From Lachnospiraceae bacterium (GTDB taxonomy: Bacteria; Bacillota; Clostridia; Lachnospirales; Lachnospiraceae), in contig CAJTFX010000004.1 of NCBI GenBank assembly GCA_910575555.1, positions 1 through 64,000 on the forward strand: a DNA stretch of 64,000 nt, given 5' to 3'. The notes under the pieces were generated by a model. It was not told the origin of the DNA, searched no databases, and saw only the letters and a list, made by a program, of their open reading frames with translations. Position 1 is the stretch's first letter. Every line of letters begins with the position of its first letter. Positions 51,479-59,187 of this stretch are shown in pieces. The position numbers and the translations under genes were made by a program.

Positions 51479-53026
51479 TTAAAAGGACAAAATCCCCCTC
51501 TCATCATACACGCTCTCCGTACTCCCGCCATTCCTTACCGCCCGGTCCAGCGCCATAACCGCCGCCACCGCGCCGTCAATCTTCTCCGTAGACTTTTCTT
51601 TGTCCGGCTTGATATTCCCCGCCGGGTCCGTCCGCACAAAAATATTATCCATCATCCACCGCAAAACCGGATGCCCTCCATGGGCAACATTCCTCTCCAG
51701 AACCAGCTCCATCAGCCTCTTCGTAGGCGGCGACATATCCTTGAACCCCTGCCCGAACGGGACCACCGTAAACCCAAGCCCCTCCAGGTTCTGGACCATC
51801 TGCACCGCTCCCCACCGGTCAAAAGCAATCTCCCTAATATGAAACCGCTTCCCCAGTTCCTCTATAAACCTCTCAATAAACCCATAATGAATCACATCCC
51901 CCTCCGTAGTCTCCAGAAACCCCTGCCTCTCCCACACATCATAAGGCACATGGTCACGCCGCACCCTCCGCACCATGTTCTCCTCCGGTATCCAGAAAAA
52001 CGGCAGGAACACATACCGCTCCGAATCGTCCCTGGGCGGGAACACCAGCACAAAAGCCGTGATATCAATAGAGCTGGACAGATCCAGCCCGCCATAACAC
52101 TCACGCCCCAGAAGCTCCCCCTCATCCACCGGAAAAGCACAGGCATCCCACTTCTCCATCTGCATCCACCGTGTAGACTGCTTCACCCACTGGTTCAGCC
52201 GAAGCTGCCGGAAAATATTCTCCTCCGCCGGATTGTCCCTAGCACTCAAACAGGCATTCCGCACCTTCCCAATATCAATCGTATGCCCCAAAGACGGGTT
52301 CGCCCGATACCACACCTCCTCCGAAGTCCAGTCCGCATCATCCGCCGCCCCGTAGATCACCGGATAAAACGTCGGGTCCGCCTTCCGCCCGCACAAAATA
52401 TCCTCCGCCTTCTGATGCTGCTCAAAACACACCGAATGCCGGTCCGTCCCCGCCGTAGTAATCAGAAAAAACAAAGGCTGTGTCCTGGCATCCCCGGAAC
52501 CCTTCGTCATCACGTCAAACAATTCCCGGTTCGGCTGGCTGTGTAGCTCATCAAAAATAACCGCATGGACATTCAGCCCGTGCTTCGTATAAGCCTCCGC
52601 AGACAGCACCTGGTAAAAACTGTTGGTAGGCTTATACACCAGCCGCTTCACCGACATCACCGGCTTAATCCGCCTCTTCAACGCCGGGCACTGCTCCACC
52701 ATGTCCACCGCCACGTCAAACACAATCGAAGCCTGCTGCCGGTCCGAAGCGCACCCATACACCTCCGCGCCCCACTCATTGTCCCCGCAGGTCATATAAA
52801 GCGCTACCCCCGCCGCCAGCTCCGACTTCCCGTTCTTCTTCGGAATCTCCACATAAGCCGTATTATACTGCCGGAACCCGTCCTCCTTCACCGTCCCGAA
52901 CACATCCCGGATGATTGTCTCCTGCCACGGCAGCAGGTCAAACGCCTGCCCCCGCCATCTCCCCTTTGTATGTTTCAGACAGCGGATAAACTCCACCGCC
53001 CTCTGCGCCTTCGCCTCGTCAAACAC
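51479..53026 (-). CDS. terL: Terminase large subunit
   Basis: GTG 53026 overlaps the terS stop (TAGTG). Walker A VEIPKKNGKSELA lies at residues 59-71 and Walker B is VIFDELHSQPN. FFLITTAGTD is the coupling motif. The nuclease half has YGGLDLSSSIDITAF, with its conserved Asp, and ends EKIDGAVAAVMALDRA. The enzyme cuts phage DNA and pumps it into the capsid. At 515 residues it starts shortly before the ATPase core, as in related Clostridia phages. Confidence 0.95.
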   Translation of the reverse strand: MFDEAKAQRAVEFIRCLKHTKGRWRGQAFDLLPWQETIIRDVFGTVKEDGFRQYNTAYVEIPKKNGKSELAAGVALYMTCGDNEWGAEVYGCASDRQQASIVFDVAVDMVEQCPALKRRIKPVMSVKRLVYKPTNSFYQVLSAEAYTKHGLNVHAVIFDELHSQPNRELFDVMTKGSGDARTQPLFFLITTAGTDRHSVCFEQHQKAEDILCGRKADPTFYPVIYGAADDADWTSEEVWYRANPSLGHTIDIGKVRNACLSARDNPAEENIFRQLRLNQWVKQSTRWMQMEKWDACAFPVDEGELLGRECYGGLDLSSSIDITAFVLVFPPRDDSERYVFLPFFWIPEENMVRRVRRDHVPYDVWERQGFLETTEGDVIHYGFIERFIEELGKRFHIREIAFDRWGAVQMVQNLEGLGFTVVPFGQGFKDMSPPTKRLMELVLERNVAHGGHPVLRWMMDNIFVRTDPAGNIKPDKEKSTEKIDGAVAAVMALDRAVRNGGSTESVYDERGILSF

Positions 53027-53541
53027 TATCCGCCGCCCCCTTTAAAAAGCAGGATCTCCATGGCATCGCTCTCCCTGTCCTCCCCGGCATCCGCCACAAT
53101 CCGGCTCCGGGAAGAAGGCGTAAGCCCAAACTGCTCACAGAACCGGTTCATGATCTTCAAATAAGTCTGCGCAATGGACACCTGCGGAACCTGCTGGCAG
53201 TACCCCGAAGGAGTCTCCATAATCGCCCCATGCTCGGAAATATATTCCTCCGCCTCCTTCCACCTGGCATACGCCTGGCAGTACCCCGCAAAAGCCGCCA
53301 TGTCAATCTCCGTCAGGATACCAAGCAGCTCCATCTGCTTCGCCATCCGCTTCCACTCCTTCTTCGCCTCCGCTTCCAGCCACCCCGGACACCTGGGCGC
53401 CTTCCGCTCCGGCTTCGGCTCCCCTGCATTCAGCCCCCGCTTCCCAGGGTTCCCCTCCAGCAGCTTCACCGCCGTAGGCTTCGGCTTCCGCCCTCTCTGC
53501 GCCACCGCACTCACCTCCCTCCGCACCGGCTCACGCATCAT
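53026..53541 (-). CDS. terS: Terminase small subunit (P27 family)
   Basis: The protein begins with a basic KPKPTAVKLLEGNPGKRGLN element. It then has the P27-type block CPGWLEAEAKKEWKRMAKQMELLG and AFAGYCQAYARWKEAEEYI. It recognises packaging sites. The start at 53541 follows the methyltransferase stop directly and has no strong RBS, so coupled translation is likely. The terL start overlaps its stop. Confidence 0.93.
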   Translation of the reverse strand: MMREPVRREVSAVAQRGRKPKPTAVKLLEGNPGKRGLNAGEPKPERKAPRCPGWLEAEAKKEWKRMAKQMELLGILTEIDMAAFAGYCQAYARWKEAEEYISEHGAIMETPSGYCQQVPQVSIAQTYLKIMNRFCEQFGLTPSSRSRIVADAGEDRESDAMEILLFKGGGG

Positions 53542-56175
53542 CTAATCCAAAAAATCAAAATCCCCGCCAGACTCCGCCCCGGCATCCCCCGGAACTTCCC
53601 CTGCCGTCTCTTCCTTCTCTATGCTTCCAAAATCATCCCTGGCTGTACCTGATACAGAATAATCATTAAAATTTCTGCTTTCCATTTCCTCCACGGAATC
53701 GCAAAAATCCTCCCATGCAGTCTCCCGCACAAAGTCATCAGAGCCTCCCCAGACAACCTCCCGCATGGAATCTCCAAACTCTTCCCAAACAGCCTCCATC
53801 TGCGCCAAAAGCTCCCGGCTCTCCGGCAGAGCCATGGCAACCGCATAAGCCACCGTCGCCGTGACCGCATTCCCGGCCTGCTTATAAAGCTGTGTCTCCG
53901 AATTGACAGCCGCCGCCCGCTCATACAGCCCATCCGGGAACCCCTGCAGGCGGAAACACTCACGGGGCGTCAGCCTCCGGATCTTCCCGCACTTCGTCAC
54001 CGTCCCCATCATGCACCCCGTATCCAGTGTCTGCGAACAGCCCTTTCCAACCCGGCCCCGCCGGGATTCACTCTTCGGATACGACAGGCACACGCCGTCC
54101 CCCGGATAAGCCAGGTCATACCCCTGCTTCGTGCCGTTCCTCACCGGCAGCGCCGTCTCCGCATCCCCGGACGCATCTTCCGTCAGATAAACCCCGTGCT
54201 GGTCCTGCGCCGTCAGCGTAAACATCGGCTCCCCCGCCTCCTTCATCCGCCTGCCGTTCTGCCGCTTCTCCACCCGGTCCGGCGTCAGCACCGCCCTGGC
54301 TTCCTGCACAGCAGAATCAGTCTCCAATACCCCGGAATTGCCATAATTTGTCAGCCCGCCATTATACTGTGCCACCAGGCACCGGGCAACCTCTGTGACC
54401 TTTGGATGGTTCAGCGTCTGGTCAACAAATATCCGGCCGCCCGGCTCTGCATCTCCCACGCAGTACAGCCCGGTCTTCGATCCCATGCCCCCGCCGTTCG
54501 CCCCAATACTCACCGAAACCCCGGACGGGTCATACACCCGGTATCCCTGCATCCCGCCTATAACCTCTTTAAGAGCTCCGCCGTCTTCTCCGGTGACAGG
54601 TAATACTTCCCGTCCGCCTCTGCTTCTAAGAACTGCGATAAGGAATACCCTCTCCCGGTTCTGCGGGACTCCGAAGTCTTTAGAATTAAGCACCTGCCAC
54701 CGCACGTCATACCCTGCCTCGTCCATTTCAGAGAGAACGGCGGCAAAATCGAATCCTGCATTGACTGATAACAGGTTCTTAACGTTCTCAACAAGTAGGT
54801 ATGTGGGCTTATCACTTTCCTCTTTGCCTTTGATGAGGTCAATAATGCTGTAATAGATTCCACTTCGCTTCCCTCTAAGCCCCCTCTGCTTTCCTGCGAT
54901 GGAGATATCCTGGCAGTTGTGGGCTGCCAGCCCTCCTGCTGTGTATGAATTGTCATCTTCCACCTCCATGTTGTAGACATATCCGTCAAACGGGACCTTC
55001 CTGCTGCCCCTGAAACGGCACCAGACATACCCGTCCATAAAAAAAGAGCCGTCCCTGTCAAACCGCCCTTCCTTAAACCTCACCGTATAAAAATCATGCT
55101 GCCGTACCGTCCTGCCCTCGATCACGCAGGTCTCCGGCATCTTATTTCTGTAAACCGCACAGGGCATACGGTACGCCTTATGCACACAGTCCCGGATTCC
55201 ATAAGCAAGCTCCCTGGAAATCGTGGATGCCTGATGATACTTTCCCACAATACACCCGTCCGTCTCAAAATACCCTTCCAGAAACGCCCGCAGCAGATCC
55301 TCCGGCAGATTGAAAACCGCATCCGTCAGCCGCTTTCCTCCCGCGCCTTTCCCAAACCGCATCAAAAACACCGTCAGCTCTTTATTCGTAAAATGCACCT
55401 TATAAGCTGTCCGCTCCTTCGCCACGCTGTAACGGAACATTCCGTCCACATGCCTTTTCAGCCGTTCCAGCTTTTCCTCGTTGCAGGCAACCACCACCCG
55501 GTAATTATCAGACGCATTCTTCCTCTTGGTGACACGATACCAGCCGTCCCCCATGTAACAGCCCACGAACCACCAGAAATCAGGGCTATTCAAATCAAGA
55601 TTATCCAGCTTATATTCTTTCCCATGCCGCTCATAAGTAATCCCGTCCCACTCTGGCAACTCTGCCTTGTTATTCACCGGAACCGCGATCAGATCACCTG
55701 CCTCCAGTTCCTGTACGGCTTTCCATTTGGCAGAATCCCCGTCCTTTACCAGAAACGGATGCTCCCCGGTCACTCTTAGATTCTCCACGCCGAAAACATC
55801 CAGCTCATAAATCTCCCCGGCCCTATGCTTCATGGGCCTCACCACCGGACGGAACCGGCCCTTATGCGTCAGCACCCTGTCTCCCTCCCGAATATCCTCA
55901 ATACATTTATACCCCTGGTCCGTCATCACCAGCGTCCCGGCCTCAAAGCAGGGGAACCCGAAGCACCACGCATCCGCATAGGGGATCTCTTCCGGCGTCA
56001 GCTTCGTCACATCCTCCGCCTTCCATTCCCCTTCCGTGTCATACATGGCCTCATAGGAAGCCCTCGCAAACTTATCATACTCACAATAACCAACGCATTT
56101 ATGCCCGGCCCATTCCAGCCCCAGCCGGAACCCGCCGATCCCCGAACAGATATCCAGAAACGTAAGCCTTCCCAT
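53542..56175 (-). CDS. DNA cytosine-5 methyltransferase with an intein in its catalytic motif
   Basis: The host enzyme starts GRLTFLDICSGIGGFRLGLE (motif I). The catalytic PCQ motif is split: FGFP, then residues 76-420 intein, then CQDISIAGKQRG. After splicing, GFPCQDIS is restored. Later motifs include LVENVKNLL, NSKDFGVPQNRERVFLIAVL, LTPRECFRLQGFP and KQAGNAVTATVAYAVAMAL. A C-terminal tail with repeated acidic/aromatic units (EEFGDSMREVVW, SDDFVRETAW, EDFCDSVEEM) follows. The enzyme should methylate phage DNA and depends on splicing. It is followed by terS. Confidence 0.95.
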   Translation of the reverse strand: MGRLTFLDICSGIGGFRLGLEWAGHKCVGYCEYDKFARASYEAMYDTEGEWKAEDVTKLTPEEIPYADAWCFGFPCFEAGTLVMTDQGYKCIEDIREGDRVLTHKGRFRPVVRPMKHRAGEIYELDVFGVENLRVTGEHPFLVKDGDSAKWKAVQELEAGDLIAVPVNNKAELPEWDGITYERHGKEYKLDNLDLNSPDFWWFVGCYMGDGWYRVTKRKNASDNYRVVVACNEEKLERLKRHVDGMFRYSVAKERTAYKVHFTNKELTVFLMRFGKGAGGKRLTDAVFNLPEDLLRAFLEGYFETDGCIVGKYHQASTISRELAYGIRDCVHKAYRMPCAVYRNKMPETCVIEGRTVRQHDFYTVRFKEGRFDRDGSFFMDGYVWCRFRGSRKVPFDGYVYNMEVEDDNSYTAGGLAAHNCQDISIAGKQRGLRGKRSGIYYSIIDLIKGKEESDKPTYLLVENVKNLLSVNAGFDFAAVLSEMDEAGYDVRWQVLNSKDFGVPQNRERVFLIAVLRSRGGREVLPVTGEDGGALKEVIGGMQGYRVYDPSGVSVSIGANGGGMGSKTGLYCVGDAEPGGRIFVDQTLNHPKVTEVARCLVAQYNGGLTNYGNSGVLETDSAVQEARAVLTPDRVEKRQNGRRMKEAGEPMFTLTAQDQHGVYLTEDASGDAETALPVRNGTKQGYDLAYPGDGVCLSYPKSESRRGRVGKGCSQTLDTGCMMGTVTKCGKIRRLTPRECFRLQGFPDGLYERAAAVNSETQLYKQAGNAVTATVAYAVAMALPESRELLAQMEAVWEEFGDSMREVVWGGSDDFVRETAWEDFCDSVEEMESRNFNDYSVSGTARDDFGSIEKEETAGEVPGDAGAESGGDFDFLD
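54916..55950 (-). mobile_element. LAGLIDADG intein (345 aa) in the methyltransferase
   Basis: The intein starts with Cys 76 in CFEAGTLVMTDQGYKCIED (block A). It has VTGEHPFLVKD (block B, T and H), two LAGLIDADG-like motifs (VGCYMGDGW near 210 and LEGYFETDG near 300) and YVYNMEVEDDNSYTAGGLAA (block F). It ends HN before Cys +1, as expected for a splicing-competent class 1 intein with a homing endonuclease. The insertion is directly before the catalytic cysteine of the enzyme. Both splicing and homing are predicted, not shown. Confidence 0.93.
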
Positions 56176-56177
56176 GG

Positions 56178-56762
56178 TCAGTCCACCTCCCCGTTCTTCT
56201 CTCTTCCACTTCCTTCTGGCTCCAGGACAACGCTACTCTCCACCTCGTTCCCCCACGCTTCCCAGCCGGGGACACGCTGCCTTGCGAACAGTTCCACCCT
56301 CGGAAGGTCTCCCATCAATTCCACAATCTTCTCCCTCGTCTCGTCCGGCTTCTTGCTGTGGGCTTCCAGCGGCGAAATGATAAACTGATGGACACGGGCA
56401 GATCTGCGCCTCGGATGCCCTTTCACTCCCAGCAGGCAGATCTCCGCGTTCCCCCTGGTCCAGAACCCCAGCCCGTAAAACCAGCCCGGAGACTTCCGGT
56501 TCTGTTTCAGCCACACAAAAGCCACCGTCTTATACCGGAACCCCCAGCTTTCCATCACACGCAGGGCCTCCGGCAACTGCGGGAACGTAACCCATAAGAA
56601 CAAAGTACAGTCTTCCGCGCAGATATCCGCCACGGGCAGCGCACAGATATCCTCCGTGCCCATTGTCCCGTAGTGCTTCTCCGCTCCGCCCTGCACCCGT
56701 TTGTTATCATACCGCCACGGGGGATCGGCATAGACGATATTATATTTCTGCCCTGTCTCCAT
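56178..56762 (-). CDS. MT-A70 type adenine methyltransferase
   Basis: The N-terminus YNIVYADPPWRYDNKRVQGG carries the DPPW catalytic motif. TFPQLPEALRVMESWGFRYK and a later FWTRGNAEICLLGVKG are characteristic of the MT-A70 family (N6-adenine). HSKKPDETREKIVELMGDLPRVELFARQ is also typical. It precedes the cytosine methyltransferase and overlaps the PAPS-reductase-like gene by 23 nt. The phage therefore carries two methyltransferases of different chemistry. Confidence 0.93.
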   Translation of the reverse strand: METGQKYNIVYADPPWRYDNKRVQGGAEKHYGTMGTEDICALPVADICAEDCTLFLWVTFPQLPEALRVMESWGFRYKTVAFVWLKQNRKSPGWFYGLGFWTRGNAEICLLGVKGHPRRRSARVHQFIISPLEAHSKKPDETREKIVELMGDLPRVELFARQRVPGWEAWGNEVESSVVLEPEGSGREKNGEVD

Positions 56763-57546
56763 CCCTGCCTAACCTCCCATACAGTTCCTTAAAAAATTCC
56801 TTCCCCCGGATGCGCTTTCCCTCCCGGAGCCGTTCTTCCTCAAACCGGAACCTGATTTCCAGCTCCTGCACAGAAAAATCCTTCCGGAAATTCCGCCAGG
56901 TTTTCGCCTCCCATTCCAGAAGCCGCTCCCACAGCTCCGGAAACTCCCGGCGCAGCGTCCGCAGTTCCTCCAGCCCCTGCAGGGGGCAGCACCAACAGGA
57001 CACCCGGTCAAACAGCCTGTACAGCCCGCCCCAGTCATACCCCCGCTCATAGCAGTAATCCAGGCAGTCCTTCTCCGTCATCCCCCATTCCACCAAGGGA
57101 TACCGGTACTCCCTCACCCTCTGCGGCTCATCCGCCGCTATGCCGATATACTGCACAATCTCATAATTCTTCCTAAGCCCAGACAGATACCTGTTAATCA
57201 CCGCCGTCTTCAACACCGAAGTACACCAGCGGTTCTTAGGCCCCGCCCAGCTCATGCCCGGCCTGCCCGCATAGGGGGAATCCGGGTCCTTCCGCTCCGG
57301 CGTATAACGGAGCAGGTAATACTCAAATCCTTTTTCCTCTTTCAGACGCACAACCGGGACCGGCAGCGCCTTCTCCAGCTTCTCCACATGCTCATACATC
57401 TGGGGAAATTCCAGCCCCGTGTCACAGAACATCACAAAATCCAAAGGCCAGCCTTCCTCCACCAGCCGCAGAACCATGGCCGTGGAATCCTTCCCGCCGG
57501 ACAGCGAAGCCGCATACAGCTTTTCCTTTCCGCCGTCCTCACGCAC
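56740..57546 (-). CDS. PAPS reductase/ATP pyrophosphatase-like protein
   Basis: The PP-loop SLSGGKDSTAMVL is at residues 14-26, followed by FCDTGLEFPQMYEHVEKL. RWCTSVLKTAVINRYL and RVSCWCCPLQGLEELRTL add Cys pairs that can hold an iron-sulfur cluster or zinc. This matches phage phosphoadenosine-phosphosulfate-reductase-like proteins related to DndC. It may activate sulfur or modify DNA/RNA, but a role in sulfate assimilation is less likely in a phage. GTG 57546 overlaps the HTH gene. Confidence 0.88.
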   Translation of the reverse strand: MREDGGKEKLYAASLSGGKDSTAMVLRLVEEGWPLDFVMFCDTGLEFPQMYEHVEKLEKALPVPVVRLKEEKGFEYYLLRYTPERKDPDSPYAGRPGMSWAGPKNRWCTSVLKTAVINRYLSGLRKNYEIVQYIGIAADEPQRVREYRYPLVEWGMTEKDCLDYCYERGYDWGGLYRLFDRVSCWCCPLQGLEELRTLRREFPELWERLLEWEAKTWRNFRKDFSVQELEIRFRFEEERLREGKRIRGKEFFKELYGRLGRDGDRAEI

Positions 57547-57739
57547 CCGGCATGGCGGTATCTTCCGCCATCTCTCTCTGCAGGTTCAGCTTCACCGCTT
57601 CCCCATAGCCTTCCATCCCGTTCGCCCTGCAGTAATTCCGCACAATGTCACGGGACAGCCCCACGGCAGAAGCAGCAGCCTTATAGCCCTTCCCCTGCAT
57701 CCGCAGCTCTTTAATCCGCGCCGCCTGTTCCTTCGTCAT
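57539..57739 (-). CDS. Small helix-turn-helix protein (66 aa)
   Basis: Residues 1-45 have a Hin/resolvase-type HTH pattern (EQAARIKELRMQGKGYKAAASAVGLSRDIVRNYCRANG), typical for small phage regulators or terminase-like DNA binders. The start at 57739 has GGTGAAGGT upstream. It begins the modification gene group and overlaps the PAPS-like gene start by 8 nt. Confidence 0.75.
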   Translation of the reverse strand: MTKEQAARIKELRMQGKGYKAAASAVGLSRDIVRNYCRANGMEGYGEAVKLNLQREMAEDTAMPGA

Positions 57740-57802
57740 ACCTTCACCCCCAAAACAAAAAGAGCCAAAAAACCACCTTTTTCCGATAGTTTTTCAGCCC
57801 CA

Positions 57803-57869
57803 AAATGCAGGATTTATAAAGGTTCCCTGAATGACTTCATCCCCGGAAATCCTTATAAATCCCGCATTT
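57803..57869. repeat. 17-bp inverted repeat in the symE/HTH intergenic region
   Basis: AAATGCAGGATTTATAA (57803-57819) and its complement with one mismatch (57853-57869) enclose 33 nt. It lies in the 386-bp gap between the HTH gene and symE. A second inverted repeat, CCCCCTGTCAA with TTGAGGGGG, lies at 57901-57939. These could form strong RNA hairpins or operator sites. I see no other gene in the gap except a weak 27-codon ORF on the plus strand. Confidence 0.6.
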
Positions 57870-58125
57870 ATGTATGCCGGGACCATGCGCCGCCTATCCC
57901 CCCCCTGTCAATTTCTGCGAAAATTCACGTTTGAGGGGGCGGCGGTGTCCATGGATACGGCTTCTGGAGATTCACACCGCCCCTCCCCTCCGGCTATATG
58001 CAGAACCCACAGCTCACGGGAAAAATCTTTGTGGAGATCACCGGCCGGATTTCACTGGAGATCCGCACGGTTCCACAGTAAAATAATAGCCAGCACCACA
58101 CCAAATCTAAAGGAGGCACACGTCT

Positions 58126-58353
58126 ATGAAATCAAAGCTGATCAAAGTAATCACATCCTCACGCCTTACCTATCCCAAAAAACCTTTTGATGACACCAAA
58201 TACATCCGGACACCCAAAATCCAGATAGAAGGAAACTGGCTGGAATCCCTTGGCTTCCACATCGGGGACCGCCTGCAGGTGGACTATGAAGAAGGCTCCA
58301 TACATATCCACCCCGCGCCGCCGGAGCCGGACTGTTCCGCCGAACCCGCATGA
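58126..58353 (+). CDS. symE: SymE-like toxin, opposite to the late operon
   Basis: The 75-residue protein begins MKSKLIKVITSSRLTYPKKP and has TPKIQIEGNWLESLGFHIGD, followed by VDYEEGSIHI. This is the core AbrB-like fold of SymE type I toxins, which cleave RNA or interact with the nucleoid in E. coli. AAAGGAGG precedes ATG 58126. It is the only clear plus-strand gene in the prophage. Late transcription reads across it in antisense. The sense and antisense arrangement resembles SymE/SymR, but the RNA is not identified. Confidence 0.8.
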   Translation: MKSKLIKVITSSRLTYPKKPFDDTKYIRTPKIQIEGNWLESLGFHIGDRLQVDYEEGSIHIHPAPPEPDCSAEPA

Positions 58354-58372
58354 TAAAAACAACATATACCGC

Positions 58373-58400
58373 AAAAGCCCTGGAAGCTCCCAGGGCTTTT
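58373..58400. terminator. Bidirectional terminator after symE and HNH
   Basis: AAAAGCCCTGG pairs with CCAGGGCTTTT over a short loop. T runs are available on both strands, so it can stop symE transcription and minus-strand transcription after the HNH gene. It lies 20 nt after the symE stop and 7 nt after the HNH stop. Confidence 0.85.
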
Positions 58401-58406
58401 CTGCCG

Positions 58407-58760
58407 TCAGTACCTGTATTCCTGATACCGGTCCTCTGTCATGGTCTTGCTGTCATGGCATCTCTTACAAAGCGCCTGCCAGTTCCCTTCGTCCCAGAAC
58501 AGCCTTCCATCCCCTCTGTGCGGCACGACATGGTCAACCACTTCCGCTTTCACGAACCGCCCCTGCTCCCTGCACTTCCCACACAGCGGATGCCTTTTCA
58601 GAAAAAGTTTCCTCGCTTTCCGCCATCTGCTGCCATACCCACGCCCGGATGCATCCACACGGTCCGCCCTATGCAGTGCCGCATGTCCCTCACAGAAATC
58701 ACCGTCCGTCAGCTCCGGGCATCCCGGATGCTTACACGGCTTCTTCGGCCTTCTCGGCAT
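58407..58760 (-). CDS. HNH endonuclease
   Basis: The protein begins MPRRPKKPCKHPGCPELTDG with a Cys/His zinc-binding segment. It has HPLCGKCREQGRFVKAEVVD, HVVPHRGDGRLFWDEGNWQA and LCKRCHDSKT, a full HNH motif with metal-binding ends. In HK97-type phages such nucleases often work with terminase in packaging. Here it is separated from terS by five genes. The start is ATG 58760. Confidence 0.93.
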   Translation of the reverse strand: MPRRPKKPCKHPGCPELTDGDFCEGHAALHRADRVDASGRGYGSRWRKARKLFLKRHPLCGKCREQGRFVKAEVVDHVVPHRGDGRLFWDEGNWQALCKRCHDSKTMTEDRYQEYRY

Positions 58761-58762
58761 GG

Positions 58763-58963
58763 TCACCACCGCCTCACTCCCCCGTAATATTTATCCGCTA
58801 TGGCGTCCTGCTGATGCCCCGGCAGGTTCCTAAGCCTCTCCCTTGCTTTCTCCAGGGACCGCTCCTGTTCCTCCTTCGTCTTATGAAAACCGCAGGGCTT
58901 CCCCTGGCACTGCCTTCCAATCACGCCGCAGTGCCCATTCCCGCATAACGCAAAACAATCCAT
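58763..58963 (-). CDS. Small Cys-rich phage protein (66 aa)
   Basis: The start at 58963 has AGGGAGAG 4 nt upstream. MDCFALCGNGHCGVIGRQCQ and GKPCGFHKT give a cluster of Cys/His residues, followed by a helical region with ERLRNLPGHQQDAIADKY. It is probably a zinc-binding early-late transition or HNH accessory protein. It is the first gene after the late-type promoter and terminator. Function unknown. Confidence 0.65.
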   Translation of the reverse strand: MDCFALCGNGHCGVIGRQCQGKPCGFHKTKEEQERSLEKARERLRNLPGHQQDAIADKYYGGVRRW

Positions 58964-59040
58964 CAAACTCTCCCTTCCATCCTCTCATTTTCAAAAAGGG
59001 CAGCGGTGAAAGGATGAAGCCCGCCGCCCCGCAAAGACAA

Positions 59041-59073
59041 AAGAAAAAGCCCCATGGACATATCCACAGAGCT
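59041..59073 (-). terminator. Intrinsic terminator in the late leader
   Basis: AGCTCTGTGGA pairs fully with TCCATGGGGCT (three or four G-U pairs), followed by TTTTTCTTTT on the minus strand. It lies about 20-45 nt downstream of the predicted late start site. It can end the regulator transcript, but it would also stop the late transcript unless there is antitermination. Confidence 0.75.
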
Positions 59074-59095
59074 CCTTACAGTTCTTCGCATTCTA

Positions 59096-59125
59096 AGAAT
59101 ACCACAGCTTCCAATAAACTTTCAA
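59096..59125 (-). promoter_or_regulatory. Putative late promoter
   Basis: The minus strand has TTGAAA (59120-59125), an 18-nt spacer and a TGG-extended TATTCT box (59096-59101). The start site is predicted near 59089. It drives the HNH and downstream genes. The -35 is part of the 11-bp repeat array. Confidence 0.6.
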
Positions 59126-59170
59126 TAAACCATTACTGTACCTTTACTAAACCATTACCCAACCATTACT
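59105..59170. repeat. Six tandem 11-bp repeats upstream of the late promoter
   Basis: On the minus strand six 11-bp units run without gaps: AGTAATGGTTG, GGTAATGGTTT, AGTAAAGGTAC, AGTAATGGTTT, ATTGAAAGTTT and ATTGGAAGCTG. The first four share GTAAxGGT; the last two diverge and include the -35. An 11-bp period puts sites on one helix face. The neighbouring sigma-like regulator is the natural candidate binder. Confidence 0.8.
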
Positions 59171-59187
59171 AAACCAGGCCCCGCCGG

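Noticed and set aside
51479-53026. N-terminally truncated terminase
   Set aside because: The GTG overlaps terS and a stop lies just upstream; related Clostridia terminases also start near FDEAKA, as far as I recall.
57955-58083. 27-codon plus-strand ORF (MQNPQLTGKIF) before symE
   Set aside because: No ribosome site and no similarity; it lies in a structured regulatory gap.
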